Shown in pieces: positions 1 to 7,038 of a DNA stretch of 12,927 bases. The stretch lies in assembly GCA_019677205.1 (NCBI GenBank), contig JAAMXY010002041.1, positions 16,476 to 29,402 of the forward strand, given 5' to 3'. Source of the stretch: Pinguiococcus pyrenoidosus (Eukaryota; Sar; Pinguiophyceae; Pinguiochrysidales; Pinguiochrysidaceae). Position 1 is the stretch's first letter. Every line of letters begins with the position of its first letter. Below the pieces are notes generated by a model that ran no database searches, had not been told where the DNA came from, and was given only the letters and a program-made list of their open reading frames with translations. Position numbers and translations under genes: made by a program.

Positions 1-2
1 AA

Positions 3-3000
3 AGCCAGATCGGTGACGCCGGCGCGGTGGCACTTGCGCAGCACGTGGGCGAGGAGCATACGCTCCTGCAAGTCCTGGACCTGACGGAGTGCGGGATTGG
101 GGACGCTGGAGCGGAGGCCTTGGCGGAGGCGATCAAGAAGTATTCCAAGCTGCGAACCTTTCTGCTGGGGAAGAACACCTTCTCGAAAGAAGGGTTCAAG
201 GCGATCGCCGCGTCTCTCATCGGTGGCGCGTGTCCACGCCTCAAGACCGTCACGGGCTCGTATCGAAGCGGGAGAGAGCTGGGCGAGATCAGGAATCTTC
301 TCGAGATGCCCCAAGCTTGGCAAAAGAGCCGTCGGTTCGTCATGGCGCAGCACCGATTCCGATGTGCGGTTGGCTCGGAGCGATTCTGTGCGGGCAAAGT
401 GCTGATTGCCGGCCGTGGGAACGCGGGCAAGACCTGCCTAGTGAATGCGCTGGTCCAGAACCATCGGTTGTGGGAGCACCACTTCTCGACGAGGGATTTC
501 ACTGACGGCATGAAGATCGTGCTCAGCACCTTCGAAAACCATGAGCTGGACGAGCTTCGCTTCTACGACTTCGGGGGCCAGTCTGTGTACAAGGCGTCGC
601 ATCGCCTGTGGATGGGCAGTCGCGCCGTCCACCTCATCGTGTGGAATCCCAAGGCCAAGTCCGAATCCGAACGGCAATCCTACGAGGACTACGCGCGGGA
701 CGTGTTGGACGAGAGCCCGGACGCCAAGCTGCTCTTCGTGTCTACGCACCGGGATATCGAAGACGATCGTGCGCTTCCTGAAGACGAGATGCGGGCTGTT
801 CTTGCGAGCACGTTCAAGCAGAACTTTGGTGGCTACTGGGATGTGGACCTGAGGCCGCCGCTCCGCCGGAAGGAGAGGAGCGAGTGTATGTCGTTGAGGG
901 CTCTGCGCGAGGATATCAAGCGGGCTTCCCTCGCCCTACCGGACGTCCGCCTCACACTCCCAAAGCCGTTTGGAGCCCTGAGGAGACGCTTGGAAGGCAT
1001 GAGCTCCCAAGTCATCCAGGAGGACTTTGGCGCGAGGCGCACGCTGAGCTTCCCGACGGTCTCTTTGCCAGGTCGGAAGCTCGCGGCCATTCGGATCCAA
1101 GTCCTTAGCGGGGCGGCGGCACCTGGTCAACTCTTCGCCATCCTTCCGGAGTACTTCCAGCGGCTTGAGAAGTCCATACTTAGGCGCATCACCGAGTACG
1201 CGTGCGGAGAAATGGCCTGGTGGCTCCCTGAGCAGCGATTCCGATCCATCTGTGCTCAGTTCGATCTGCATGGAGCAGAATCGCATCCACAAGGCGACGT
1301 CTCCGCCTCCGCCACCGCCTCCGCCTCCTTGGCGCCGGAGACGGAAGGGCCAGACGGCGCCGAGGAGGAGGAAAGCGCGGAGAAGGATGCAAAGTTTGAA
1401 GACAGGACGCTCAAGAGTGTGGATATGCCGGCGGTTGTTGCTGACATCTACGACGGCTGGGGTTTCGTCAAGAAGGTACCTCGGCGAGGTGGCTTTGACG
1501 TGGTTCTGCGCCCGTCGATGCTCGCTTCCGCCCTGGCCGAGGTCATCACCGCAGATCGCGCCAAGGCCTCCTGCATGGTCGAAGACGGGTACCTCTTTCA
1601 CAGCGACATTCCCGATGTGTGGGCCAAGTATCCGCCGGAGCTGCACGAGGGTTTCCTGCGGCTGATCCATGACTACGGCCTGGGCTTCCCCGTGGAGGAC
1701 GCCGGCGAGGGCGGCGCAGAGGGCACGGTCATCCTGCCGATGATCGGCAGCGAAGGGGCGGTCGAGGCAAAGCGGGTGATGAAAAGACGTCGGAAGAGGT
1801 ACGTCGGGCTGTCCGGGAACGGAGAGATGAAGGTCCGGCCTTCATTCCGGATCCAGCTTTCTCGATTGCCGCGTCCGCTGATCCATCGGATTCAGTGGCG
1901 CCTCCGCGGCAATACGGTGCTGTATGGATGGTGGCACCAGGGGTCACTGCTGGTCGACAAGCAGCTTAACGAAGGTGGCGATGAGGAGGATGCAGGCTTC
2001 GCGATATTCGAGTGCGACCCAGGCACTTCCTCCATATCGTTTGACTGCTTCGGGATCTCCGACAACCTGTCTCACGTCGTGTTGCAGGCTGTGCGCACCG
2101 AACTTGCTACCAGATACGCCACGGTGACGATCCTTGCCTTCGACTTGTACTTGCCTTCCAGCCAGGATGTGTTTGAGCGCAAGGACAGTGACCCAAGTCT
2201 TTCCATCGAAGACTTGGCTCGCTTCGGACCTCCGCGATGGGACCTCGCAGAGGGCTCGTTCGGCATCCGCCATTTTCGTGACTTCTTTCGTTCCGGACGG
2301 CGCAGCTTCAAGGTCTTCAGTGGTTCTGCACAAGCACTTCAGGCTCCCTCGGAAGACACCAAAGATGAAAAAGCGAATCTCCCCTCCGAATTTGAACGTC
2401 TTGCGGGGATGATTGAAGATGGGGAGAGCGAGGAGGACCTCTTGAACGAGCTCCTGCGATCCTTGCCCGGCGTTTCCGAGCTTCTCACAACGTATGGCAC
2501 TTTGGATGGAGAGACTGGGGTCATCTGGCTCGTGTTCACGTGCGGCACGGTTCGGCAAACGGTGCCGCTGCGACCTCAGCCAGGAATGTACTGGCGCCAG
2601 TGGGGTGTAGTGGAAGAGCTCGCTGTTGAGCTGCCATTCGACGCGGAGGAACTTGATGACGACGACAACGACAACGACGACGACAACGACGACGTGAATG
2701 AAGGCGAGAATGGGCCCGCCGCTGGGAATGGCGAAAGGGACCCGGAGCGGGCCATACCCAACTCGATTGATGCGCTGTTCCGATCCTTGCTCAGCTACAA
2801 GCGCCTAACCCTGCTTCTGTGCCCCGACCTTGTGCGTGAGGATGCTGGTGGGGACGACTGGGAATTCGAGGGGCTGCTTTGGAATGCGGGGGCGGGACGG
2901 CCTGGGAAAGCTGTTGGAAGAAAGTCTCTGAAGCACTTCCGCGAGGTGGATCTCGACGACGCCGACAGCGTGTGGGTCTTCGCGGATGACGTCCAGCGAT

Positions 3001-4466
3001 TTGAAGACCGGAATCGCCCGAAAGGGATCAAGGGAGGTTCTGCGCTCGTCCGCGACGGTGGCGCATACAAGCTCGAGGTGAAGCGCGTTTTGAAAGGTGA
3101 CCATCGCCACGAGCAGCTTGTAGCGTGCGCCGAAGACGCGCTTCGCGGCCTCCTGTCTCGTCACGGCGTCGTGCCCGATGCAAGCTTGATCAACGCGACC
3201 CTTTGCCCGGACGCGTCACGCTACACCTACGTGATCTTCGCGAAGGGCTTGAAGCGTCATAAGGAATACCGTGAGAACTTGGAGCTGCAGCAGCTTGTGG
3301 CCGAGTCGTTCCTTGAGGCGTTTGACAAGGAGGTACGCGATCCGTCATCGAAGGCGCCAGCTCGTCGCGAGCTCGCGCGCTTGCTGGACGATAGCTACAT
3401 CGATGTCGATGGCAACCAGTGCTCCGCCGTCGGACTGTACATTCCGAAGAAGGCACGGAAGAAGCAGACTTTCTCGCTGCTGCCCTGGATTGGCGTGCGG
3501 CTACGGATCCAGGACGATCCCCGGCGGGTCGCACAAGGCTTCCGCGCGCTGTGGGAGTTCCGGAAACCCGTGGCTCCGCTCGTGAAGAAGGCGTTGGTGG
3601 AAGTGTTTTGCAACTGCCAGCGCATCATGCAGTTGCGGAAGGCTTCTCCTTCATGGAGTCCGCGGACGTCGCAGGTGGACGACGACGCCGTCTTCGCCGC
3701 AATCGTGTACGAGGAGATGGGCTTGAAGGACAGGAGAGGCGGTGCAGGGCCAGAGAACAGTCCGGCACCAGTTTTCGAGCTCGACGGCGAAGGAGTCCGT
3801 GATTCTGTGCTGGAGGGGCACTTCCCCTTCTCGCGAATGAATCGTCGGGCAAGAGATCAGCAGCGCCGGCGGCAGATAAGGTCGTGGCTTGAGCTGGGTC
3901 AGCTCTTGCTTGGTCCCAGCATGGCCCCGCACTTCGTGGAGGACGAGCTGAAATGGGATACCGAGACGTTGACTCAGCTCCTCCGAAATGGTCCCGTGCT
4001 GCGTGACATGTGTCTCTCGACTGCGCCGGACATTGGTGGAGATCCGGACGAGCAGAAGCTCGCTTCCATTCGGCAGGTCAGCGCGACCCGCAATCACATC
4101 ATGCACCAGGGCCAAGTGGACGAGGGGATCGCGAAGCAGCATCACGCAGCGCTGATCTCCTTCCTCCGCTTGCTGGAGCAGACGGAAGCCGTCCACAGAG
4201 TCATTCACCAGATTCATGTTTGCTACAACAGCGATGCGGATGTGACGGATGCGGCGTTTCACGACTTCGTGACTCGGGAGATGCAAGCTTCCGGCAAGAA
4301 CCTGAGCGATCTGCGGAGCGAGACGCGAAGCCTCTTGCAAGCGAGTTTCATGGAGCACAAGCGGACGCAGATGCTTCTTCTCTCCACGCAAGCGCTTTCG
4401 ATCGGGACGCAGGCTCTCGTTCTCCTGTCCGTATTGTACATCGTGTGGTCGATGCGGAGACGCTAG
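3..4466 (+). CDS. LRR-Roc-COR (ROCO) GTPase with C-terminal HEPN-like segment and tail anchor, 5' partial
   Basis: A multidomain ROCO-family regulatory GTPase. The frame is open from the window edge. A GTG at 27 is internal, because the codons before it already spell an LRR unit (SQIGDAGAVALAQHV), so the true start lies to the left. Counting from the codon at 3-5, 1487 residues are visible. Residues 1-75 hold about three ribonuclease-inhibitor-like LRRs (IGDAGAEALAEAI). The Roc GTPase spans about 125-310: P-loop GRGNAGKT 137-144, switch II DFGGQ 189-193 and G4 THRD 248-251, all standard for Roc. A COR-like region follows to about 715 (DIPDVWAKYPPELHEGFLRL, then YGWWHQGSLLV). It contains a Ser/Ala spacer near 434-443. 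Residues 715-1290 are not recognised and include an Asp/Asn run. A HEPN-like segment spans about 1297-1401, and a hydrophobic tail about 1464-1484 is followed by RRR and the TAG stop. Family members are dimeric GTPases acting in signalling. The ligand is unknown, and no kinase domain is visible. There are no introns, unlike the three neighbouring genes. The ROCO call is firm; the C-terminal calls are inference. Confidence 0.9.
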   Translation, partial: SQIGDAGAVALAQHVGEEHTLLQVLDLTECGIGDAGAEALAEAIKKYSKLRTFLLGKNTFSKEGFKAIAASLIGGACPRLKTVTGSYRSGRELGEIRNLLEMPQAWQKSRRFVMAQHRFRCAVGSERFCAGKVLIAGRGNAGKTCLVNALVQNHRLWEHHFSTRDFTDGMKIVLSTFENHELDELRFYDFGGQSVYKASHRLWMGSRAVHLIVWNPKAKSESERQSYEDYARDVLDESPDAKLLFVSTHRDIEDDRALPEDEMRAVLASTFKQNFGGYWDVDLRPPLRRKERSECMSLRALREDIKRASLALPDVRLTLPKPFGALRRRLEGMSSQVIQEDFGARRTLSFPTVSLPGRKLAAIRIQVLSGAAAPGQLFAILPEYFQRLEKSILRRITEYACGEMAWWLPEQRFRSICAQFDLHGAESHPQGDVSASATASASLAPETEGPDGAEEEESAEKDAKFEDRTLKSVDMPAVVADIYDGWGFVKKVPRRGGFDVVLRPSMLASALAEVITADRAKASCMVEDGYLFHSDIPDVWAKYPPELHEGFLRLIHDYGLGFPVEDAGEGGAEGTVILPMIGSEGAVEAKRVMKRRRKRYVGLSGNGEMKVRPSFRIQLSRLPRPLIHRIQWRLRGNTVLYGWWHQGSLLVDKQLNEGGDEEDAGFAIFECDPGTSSISFDCFGISDNLSHVVLQAVRTELATRYATVTILAFDLYLPSSQDVFERKDSDPSLSIEDLARFGPPRWDLAEGSFGIRHFRDFFRSGRRSFKVFSGSAQALQAPSEDTKDEKANLPSEFERLAGMIEDGESEEDLLNELLRSLPGVSELLTTYGTLDGETGVIWLVFTCGTVRQTVPLRPQPGMYWRQWGVVEELAVELPFDAEELDDDDNDNDDDNDDVNEGENGPAAGNGERDPERAIPNSIDALFRSLLSYKRLTLLLCPDLVREDAGGDDWEFEGLLWNAGAGRPGKAVGRKSLKHFREVDLDDADSVWVFADDVQRFEDRNRPKGIKGGSALVRDGGAYKLEVKRVLKGDHRHEQLVACAEDALRGLLSRHGVVPDASLINATLCPDASRYTYVIFAKGLKRHKEYRENLELQQLVAESFLEAFDKEVRDPSSKAPARRELARLLDDSYIDVDGNQCSAVGLYIPKKARKKQTFSLLPWIGVRLRIQDDPRRVAQGFRALWEFRKPVAPLVKKALVEVFCNCQRIMQLRKASPSWSPRTSQVDDDAVFAAIVYEEMGLKDRRGGAGPENSPAPVFELDGEGVRDSVLEGHFPFSRMNRRARDQQRRRQIRSWLELGQLLLGPSMAPHFVEDELKWDTETLTQLLRNGPVLRDMCLSTAPDIGGDPDEQKLASIRQVSATRNHIMHQGQVDEGIAKQHHAALISFLRLLEQTEAVHRVIHQIHVCYNSDADVTDAAFHDFVTREMQASGKNLSDLRSETRSLLQASFMEHKRTQMLLLSTQALSIGTQALVLLSVLYIVWSMRRR
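1301..1329 (+). repeat. Imperfect CTCCGC hexamer repeat inside ROCO
   Basis: About 4.7 copies of a 6-bp unit (CTCCGC, one copy CACCGC) lie in frame and encode an alternating Ser/Ala/Thr stretch within the COR-like region. The unit length is a multiple of three, so copy-number change would keep the frame. Confidence 0.75.
2654..2694 (+). repeat. GAC/AAC trinucleotide repeat encoding an Asp/Asn run
   Basis: A GAC-rich trinucleotide tract encodes about a dozen Asp and Asn residues (ROCO residues about 884-898), followed by more acidic sequence. It looks like a flexible acidic linker between the COR part and the uncharacterised C-terminal half. It is a likely length-variable microsatellite. Confidence 0.8.
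3891..4205 (+). other. HEPN-like segment of the ROCO protein
   Basis: Residues about 1297-1401 of the ROCO protein form a predicted helical block. It starts with ELGQLLLGPSMAPHF, continues through TETLTQLLRNGPVLRDM, and reaches IRQVSATRNHIMHQG with R1363 and H1368. The spacing R-N-x3-H is the Rx4-6H signature of HEPN ribonucleases, and the preceding IR plus a following helix (HHAALISFLRLLEQ) match the usual two-helix hairpin around it. The layout resembles the DZIP3-type HEPN found at the ends of animal immune-like proteins. The motif is seen directly; membership and RNase activity are inferred and have not been tested by profile search. A non-catalytic helical bundle is the alternative. Confidence 0.5.
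4392..4454 (+). other. C-terminal transmembrane anchor of the ROCO protein
   Basis: Residues about 1464-1484 (ALSIGTQALVLLSVLYIVWS and one more) are hydrophobic, and only Arg-Arg-Arg follows before the stop. A single hydrophobic helix at the extreme C-terminus with a short basic tail is the layout of a tail-anchored protein. That would place the LRR, GTPase and HEPN-like parts in the cytosol on an organelle or ER surface. Which membrane cannot be read from the sequence. Confidence 0.75.
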
Positions 4467-4540
4467 GCAAAAGGCACAAGAAGGCAGATTGGCTGATTGG
4501 ATCGTGCGAAAGGAAGGAGAGAAAGGCTGTTGACTTGGGG
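4467..4540. other. 74-bp convergent intergenic gap
   Basis: All the DNA between the ROCO stop (TAG, 4464-4466) and the ZMYND10 stop (TAA on the minus strand, 4543-4541). No AATAAA is visible. The two 3'UTRs must be very short or overlap as antisense transcripts. Confidence 0.7.
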
Positions 4541-6520
4541 TTAAGCAGCCTCTTCGTCCGGCAGCTCTACGATGGAAGGTTCTTCGACTTCTCCCATCTT
4601 TCTTGGCTCTAGGAAATCTAAGACGTCGTCGCCGGTATACATGTCGGAGATATGCTTCAGGTCCTCGAAGCCATGGGCCCGTGAAAACTGATTCTGGAGC
4701 GCCTGCTGCGCCACCTGATCCCAATCCACTTTGGTCATGAGGTGCTCCCGCTCGCGCGCGACCTGCTGCATCATGAGGCCCGTGTTGTGAAGGCCGCTCG
4801 GCTCCGGCACATCGACGACCGCAAGCTCGTCCATGAGCCTGGACATGAGTCATTTTTTTGGAAGTTTTGGAGATTTTTTTGGAGATTTTGAGTGAGCGAC
4901 TCTCCTCCACGTCCTGCGAGCTGTTTTGGCAGTTTACCTCTGCACGTCGGCGAGGACAGGAAGCTGATCCAAGACCATGTCGTTGATGAACTTGCGGATC
5001 CGGAGCAGCGATGCTTTGCGGAACGAATTCAAGTGATACGACTTGCGTATCTCCGTGGTGCACGTCAAGAAGAAGACCAGTAGCCAAGCGTTCACTTCGA
5101 TGGGCGTGAGCTTGAGTAAATCGGCGGCGTCGACCTTGGACCACTTATTGTTCTCGTCAAGCTTCTCCCAGATGTGCTTCCCCCGCTTCTTCTTCTTCTT
5201 CTGCAAGGACAGGTTTGCGGGAAAAAGAAACGCCACCGTTGAGACTGATGATGGAGTGTCGCTGCACACAGGGCGACCCCAGCAAACCTTTCCATCCTTG
5301 CTTGGCTCCTGATTCTCCTGCTCTTCCTCTCGTGTCAGCTTTTCTCTGCGACGCCGCGCCCAGGGCGGATTGTCCACCAGGGGCACGATCAGCATCAGCA
5401 CGTCATGAACTTCCACGAGGCGATTGAAGCCGGAGAGCGGCATCTTCTCTATGTGCTCCGCAAGGAACCTTCGGCATAAGAGGGAAGAGGGATGAGGATC
5501 AGCTGAAGCAACTCTCTCACGCGTTCCAAAAGACCTCGAGACGGCACCCGCACGAACCTCGCGAGTCTCAGGGCTGATAAGCACACGCTGAGCTCTGTCT
5601 CTTGGAGTTGCGCAACTAGTTCTCTATGAGCGGGCGCCGAAGCGCCCTCCTCTACTGCTGATCCTGCCGGGTTGGATTCACCCGGCTCTACGTCCATCCC
5701 GTCGCGAAGAGGGATCTCTAGGCTCTGGCGATGATTGAGCTTGGTCAGCTTCCGCGCGCAGTAGTCCACGAATTCCAGAACGGAGTCTTGGAGGGCCTCG
5801 ACGCCGTAGTCATGGAACAAGATGGTCTCCAAGAGATTGCACAACACGGCTTCGTGGTAGAACACAAAGTAGCAGCGCATGCTGGCTGGGCCTCTGTCCA
5901 TGTTCTCTAACAAATGCGGCAAAGCCTTTTCTTTCCACGCTTCCACCACGAGGAGCTCCTTTACAAGAAGCGAGACCTGTGGTGGTACAACAAGAAACAA
6001 GAAGCAAGAAATAAGAACAAGAAACAAGAAACAAACACAGAGGGGATATCAGCTTTGCACTCTTTCAAGCAGATTTCTCTTTGTTGTCACTTCACTTTCC
6101 GGGGAAACGAAGAAATACTCTCTGAACGACATTTTGACTTCGTCGAGACACCGCATTGTGACACGGTGGTATCGCAAGCTTTGATGCATTTTCTACGCCG
6201 AAGCAGCAGAGAAAAAGAAAGCGAACACAAGAAAAACGCACCTTCTCGAAGGTGAGCAAAGCTTCGACGACGAACTCGTCAGAATTCGTCTTCGCACTCT
6301 GGTGCGCCTGCATGTTGAGCCTCTGAAGCGCTTCATGCTGACGCATCCAATCGCGACCTCCAACTTCGTCGGGTCGGAAGCTCCGCAAGTTCTCTGCGAG
6401 GCGCTCTGCGTCTTCGGGCGTCAAGAGAGCCGCTCCGATAAGGAAGCCGTCGCTTTCCTCGGCAATGTTCAGGTGCTGCTGTGGCAGCGTCCAGCTGTGC
6501 GTCGGTCGATCGTCACTCAT
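4541..6520 (-). CDS. ZMYND10: ZMYND10-like dynein arm assembly factor lacking the MYND finger
   Basis: A homologue of ZMYND10 (BLU), a cytoplasmic factor for preassembly of axonemal dynein arms. Exons on the minus strand: 6520-6242, 5976-5558, 5468-5288, 5200-4938 and 4838-4541. Introns are 265, 89, 87 and 99 bp, all GT-AG, with phases 0, 2, 0 and 2. The product has 479 residues. The ATG at 6520 is the first in frame; the reading frame extends only to a TTG upstream. Family landmarks run in the known order: RSFRPDEVGGRDWMRQHEAL, LNMQA, KELLVVEAWKEK, HEAVLCNLLETILFH, LEFVDYCARKLT, VDNPPWARR, and RIRKFINDMVLDQLPVLAD. Spliced junctions align without gaps to the vertebrate protein over the stretch ending in NPPW. 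After ISDMYTGDDVLDFLEP, where relatives enter the Cys-rich MYND domain, this protein has only about 20 acidic residues and TAA. Its presence implies a motile flagellum at some life stage. It faces the ROCO gene tail to tail. Confidence 0.9.
4853..4890 (+). repeat. T-run/GGA repeat in ZMYND10 intron 4
   Basis: Short imperfect repeats of T-runs followed by GGA fill most of the 99-bp last intron (4839-4937 on the minus strand, donor GTAAAC). On the gene strand they read as A-runs separated by TCC. No other function is apparent. Confidence 0.6.
5201..5287 (-). other. ZMYND10 intron 3, in frame and stop-free
   Basis: An 87-bp intron (29 codons) with donor AAG|GTTTGC and acceptor CCTTGCAG after a pyrimidine-rich run. 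It is called an intron because its translation is a cysteine- and serine-rich stretch absent from relatives, placed between the conserved PWARRRR block and the WEKLDENNKW block. It has no stop, so retention would insert 29 residues without breaking the frame. Confidence 0.7.
5989..6038 (-). repeat. TTTCTTG-type repeat forming the polypyrimidine tract of ZMYND10 intron 1
   Basis: On the plus strand this is a purine tract of imperfect AACAAGAA/AAGAAAC units. On the gene strand it reads as repeated TTTCTTG/TTGTTTC just before the acceptor CCACCACAG at 5985-5977. It therefore supplies a very long polypyrimidine tract for intron 1, the longest intron in this gene (265 bp). Confidence 0.7.
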
Positions 6521-6552
6521 GATACACAAGCGCTATGCAAACGAAAGCTCTG

Positions 6553-6560
6553 GCGCCAAA
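6553..6560 (-). promoter_or_regulatory. E2F-like site TTTGGCGC
   Basis: GCGCCAAA on the plus strand reads TTTGGCGC on the minus strand, an exact match to the E2F/DP consensus TTTSGCGC. It is followed on the plus strand by further A residues, as in strong sites. It lies 32 bp upstream of the ZMYND10 ATG, so it could fall in the promoter or the 5'UTR. One 8-bp match can occur by chance. Confidence 0.3.
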
Positions 6561-6724
6561 AAGAGCGTGGGACACAGCCAGTTTAAACCGCTGTGGCGGC
6601 GCGGATCCGCTTTTGAAACCTCGTCCGCGCGGGACAGACGGATTGGGTCGTCCGATCTCTCTGTCTCTTGGCATCCGTCCGCTTTCCGTTTCGGAGGAAT
6701 GAAACCGCTGCTGAGTGGGTGTAG

Positions 6725-7032
6725 GTGAGTACCCATCTACCAGAGGTACCGTATGCCGATAGATACTGAAGTACCTTTCCAATGTCGCCAAGATCGATAA
6801 GGAGTGCGTTAGACATTATCGAAAATCATCGAAAAGAGACGCCGGGAATGGTCAGCTGACACCATTCAAGCTGCGGCCAAAAAGCTTTAAGGGCGCTCTC
6901 TCTCCTCTGCGCGCCCGACCTCTCCCGTCGCAAGCTCCACCAACGTAATTTTTCGCCCTCTCCTTCCGCTTTCTGAAATGAAGTATCGTACAGAAGGCCT
7001 AAATCGGGATTTCACCTCCGCCCCCCCCCCAG
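6725..7032 (+). other. Probable TAF6 5'UTR intron
   Basis: The donor TGTAG|GTGAGTACC is a near-perfect 5' splice site, and the acceptor is a run of ten C residues followed by AG (7021-7032), only 6 bp before the TAF6 ATG. The length is 308 bp. In-frame stops upstream of 7039 (TAA at 7000-7002) mean the intron does not extend the protein. A small uORF (ATG 6699-6701) would end in a TAG made across the splice junction. RNA evidence is not available here. Confidence 0.5.
6847..6866. repeat. Nested inverted repeat AATGGT...ACCATT around GTCAGCTGAC
   Basis: AATGGTCAGCTGACACCATT has 6-bp arms (AATGGT/ACCATT), and inside it the perfect 10-bp palindrome GTCAGCTGAC, which contains the E-box CAGCTG. 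It sits in the inter-promoter DNA, within the predicted TAF6 5'UTR intron. A dimeric transcription factor site is plausible. Confidence 0.5.
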
Positions 7033-7038
7033 GTAGCG

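Larger units (their letters stand above)
6521..7038. promoter_or_regulatory. Divergent promoter region between ZMYND10 and TAF6
   Basis: The 518 bp between two divergent start codons must hold both promoters. I see no TATA box at a convincing position. It contains an E2F-like site close to the ZMYND10 start, pyrimidine-rich CTTCC/TCCG stretches, a repeated ATCGAAAA motif near 6818-6834 and a nested inverted repeat at 6847-6866. The right-hand 308 bp are probably a TAF6 5'UTR intron, which would place the TAF6 transcription start left of 6725. No RNA gene is recognisable. Confidence 0.65.

Noticed and set aside
936-1670. A minus-strand 244-codon frame opposite the Roc-COR region
   Set aside because: It includes a Gly run made by the reverse of the CTCCGC repeat and overlaps clearly conserved COR-like coding sequence.
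3651-5144. A 497-codon open frame on the minus strand
   Set aside because: It lies antisense to the ROCO gene and runs through ZMYND10 sequence in the wrong frame. Its translation is Arg/His-rich and shows no domain; GC-rich codon bias creates such antisense frames.
6521-6529. TTG at 6529 as the ZMYND10 start
   Set aside because: An ATG three codons downstream (6520) gives a normal N-terminus.
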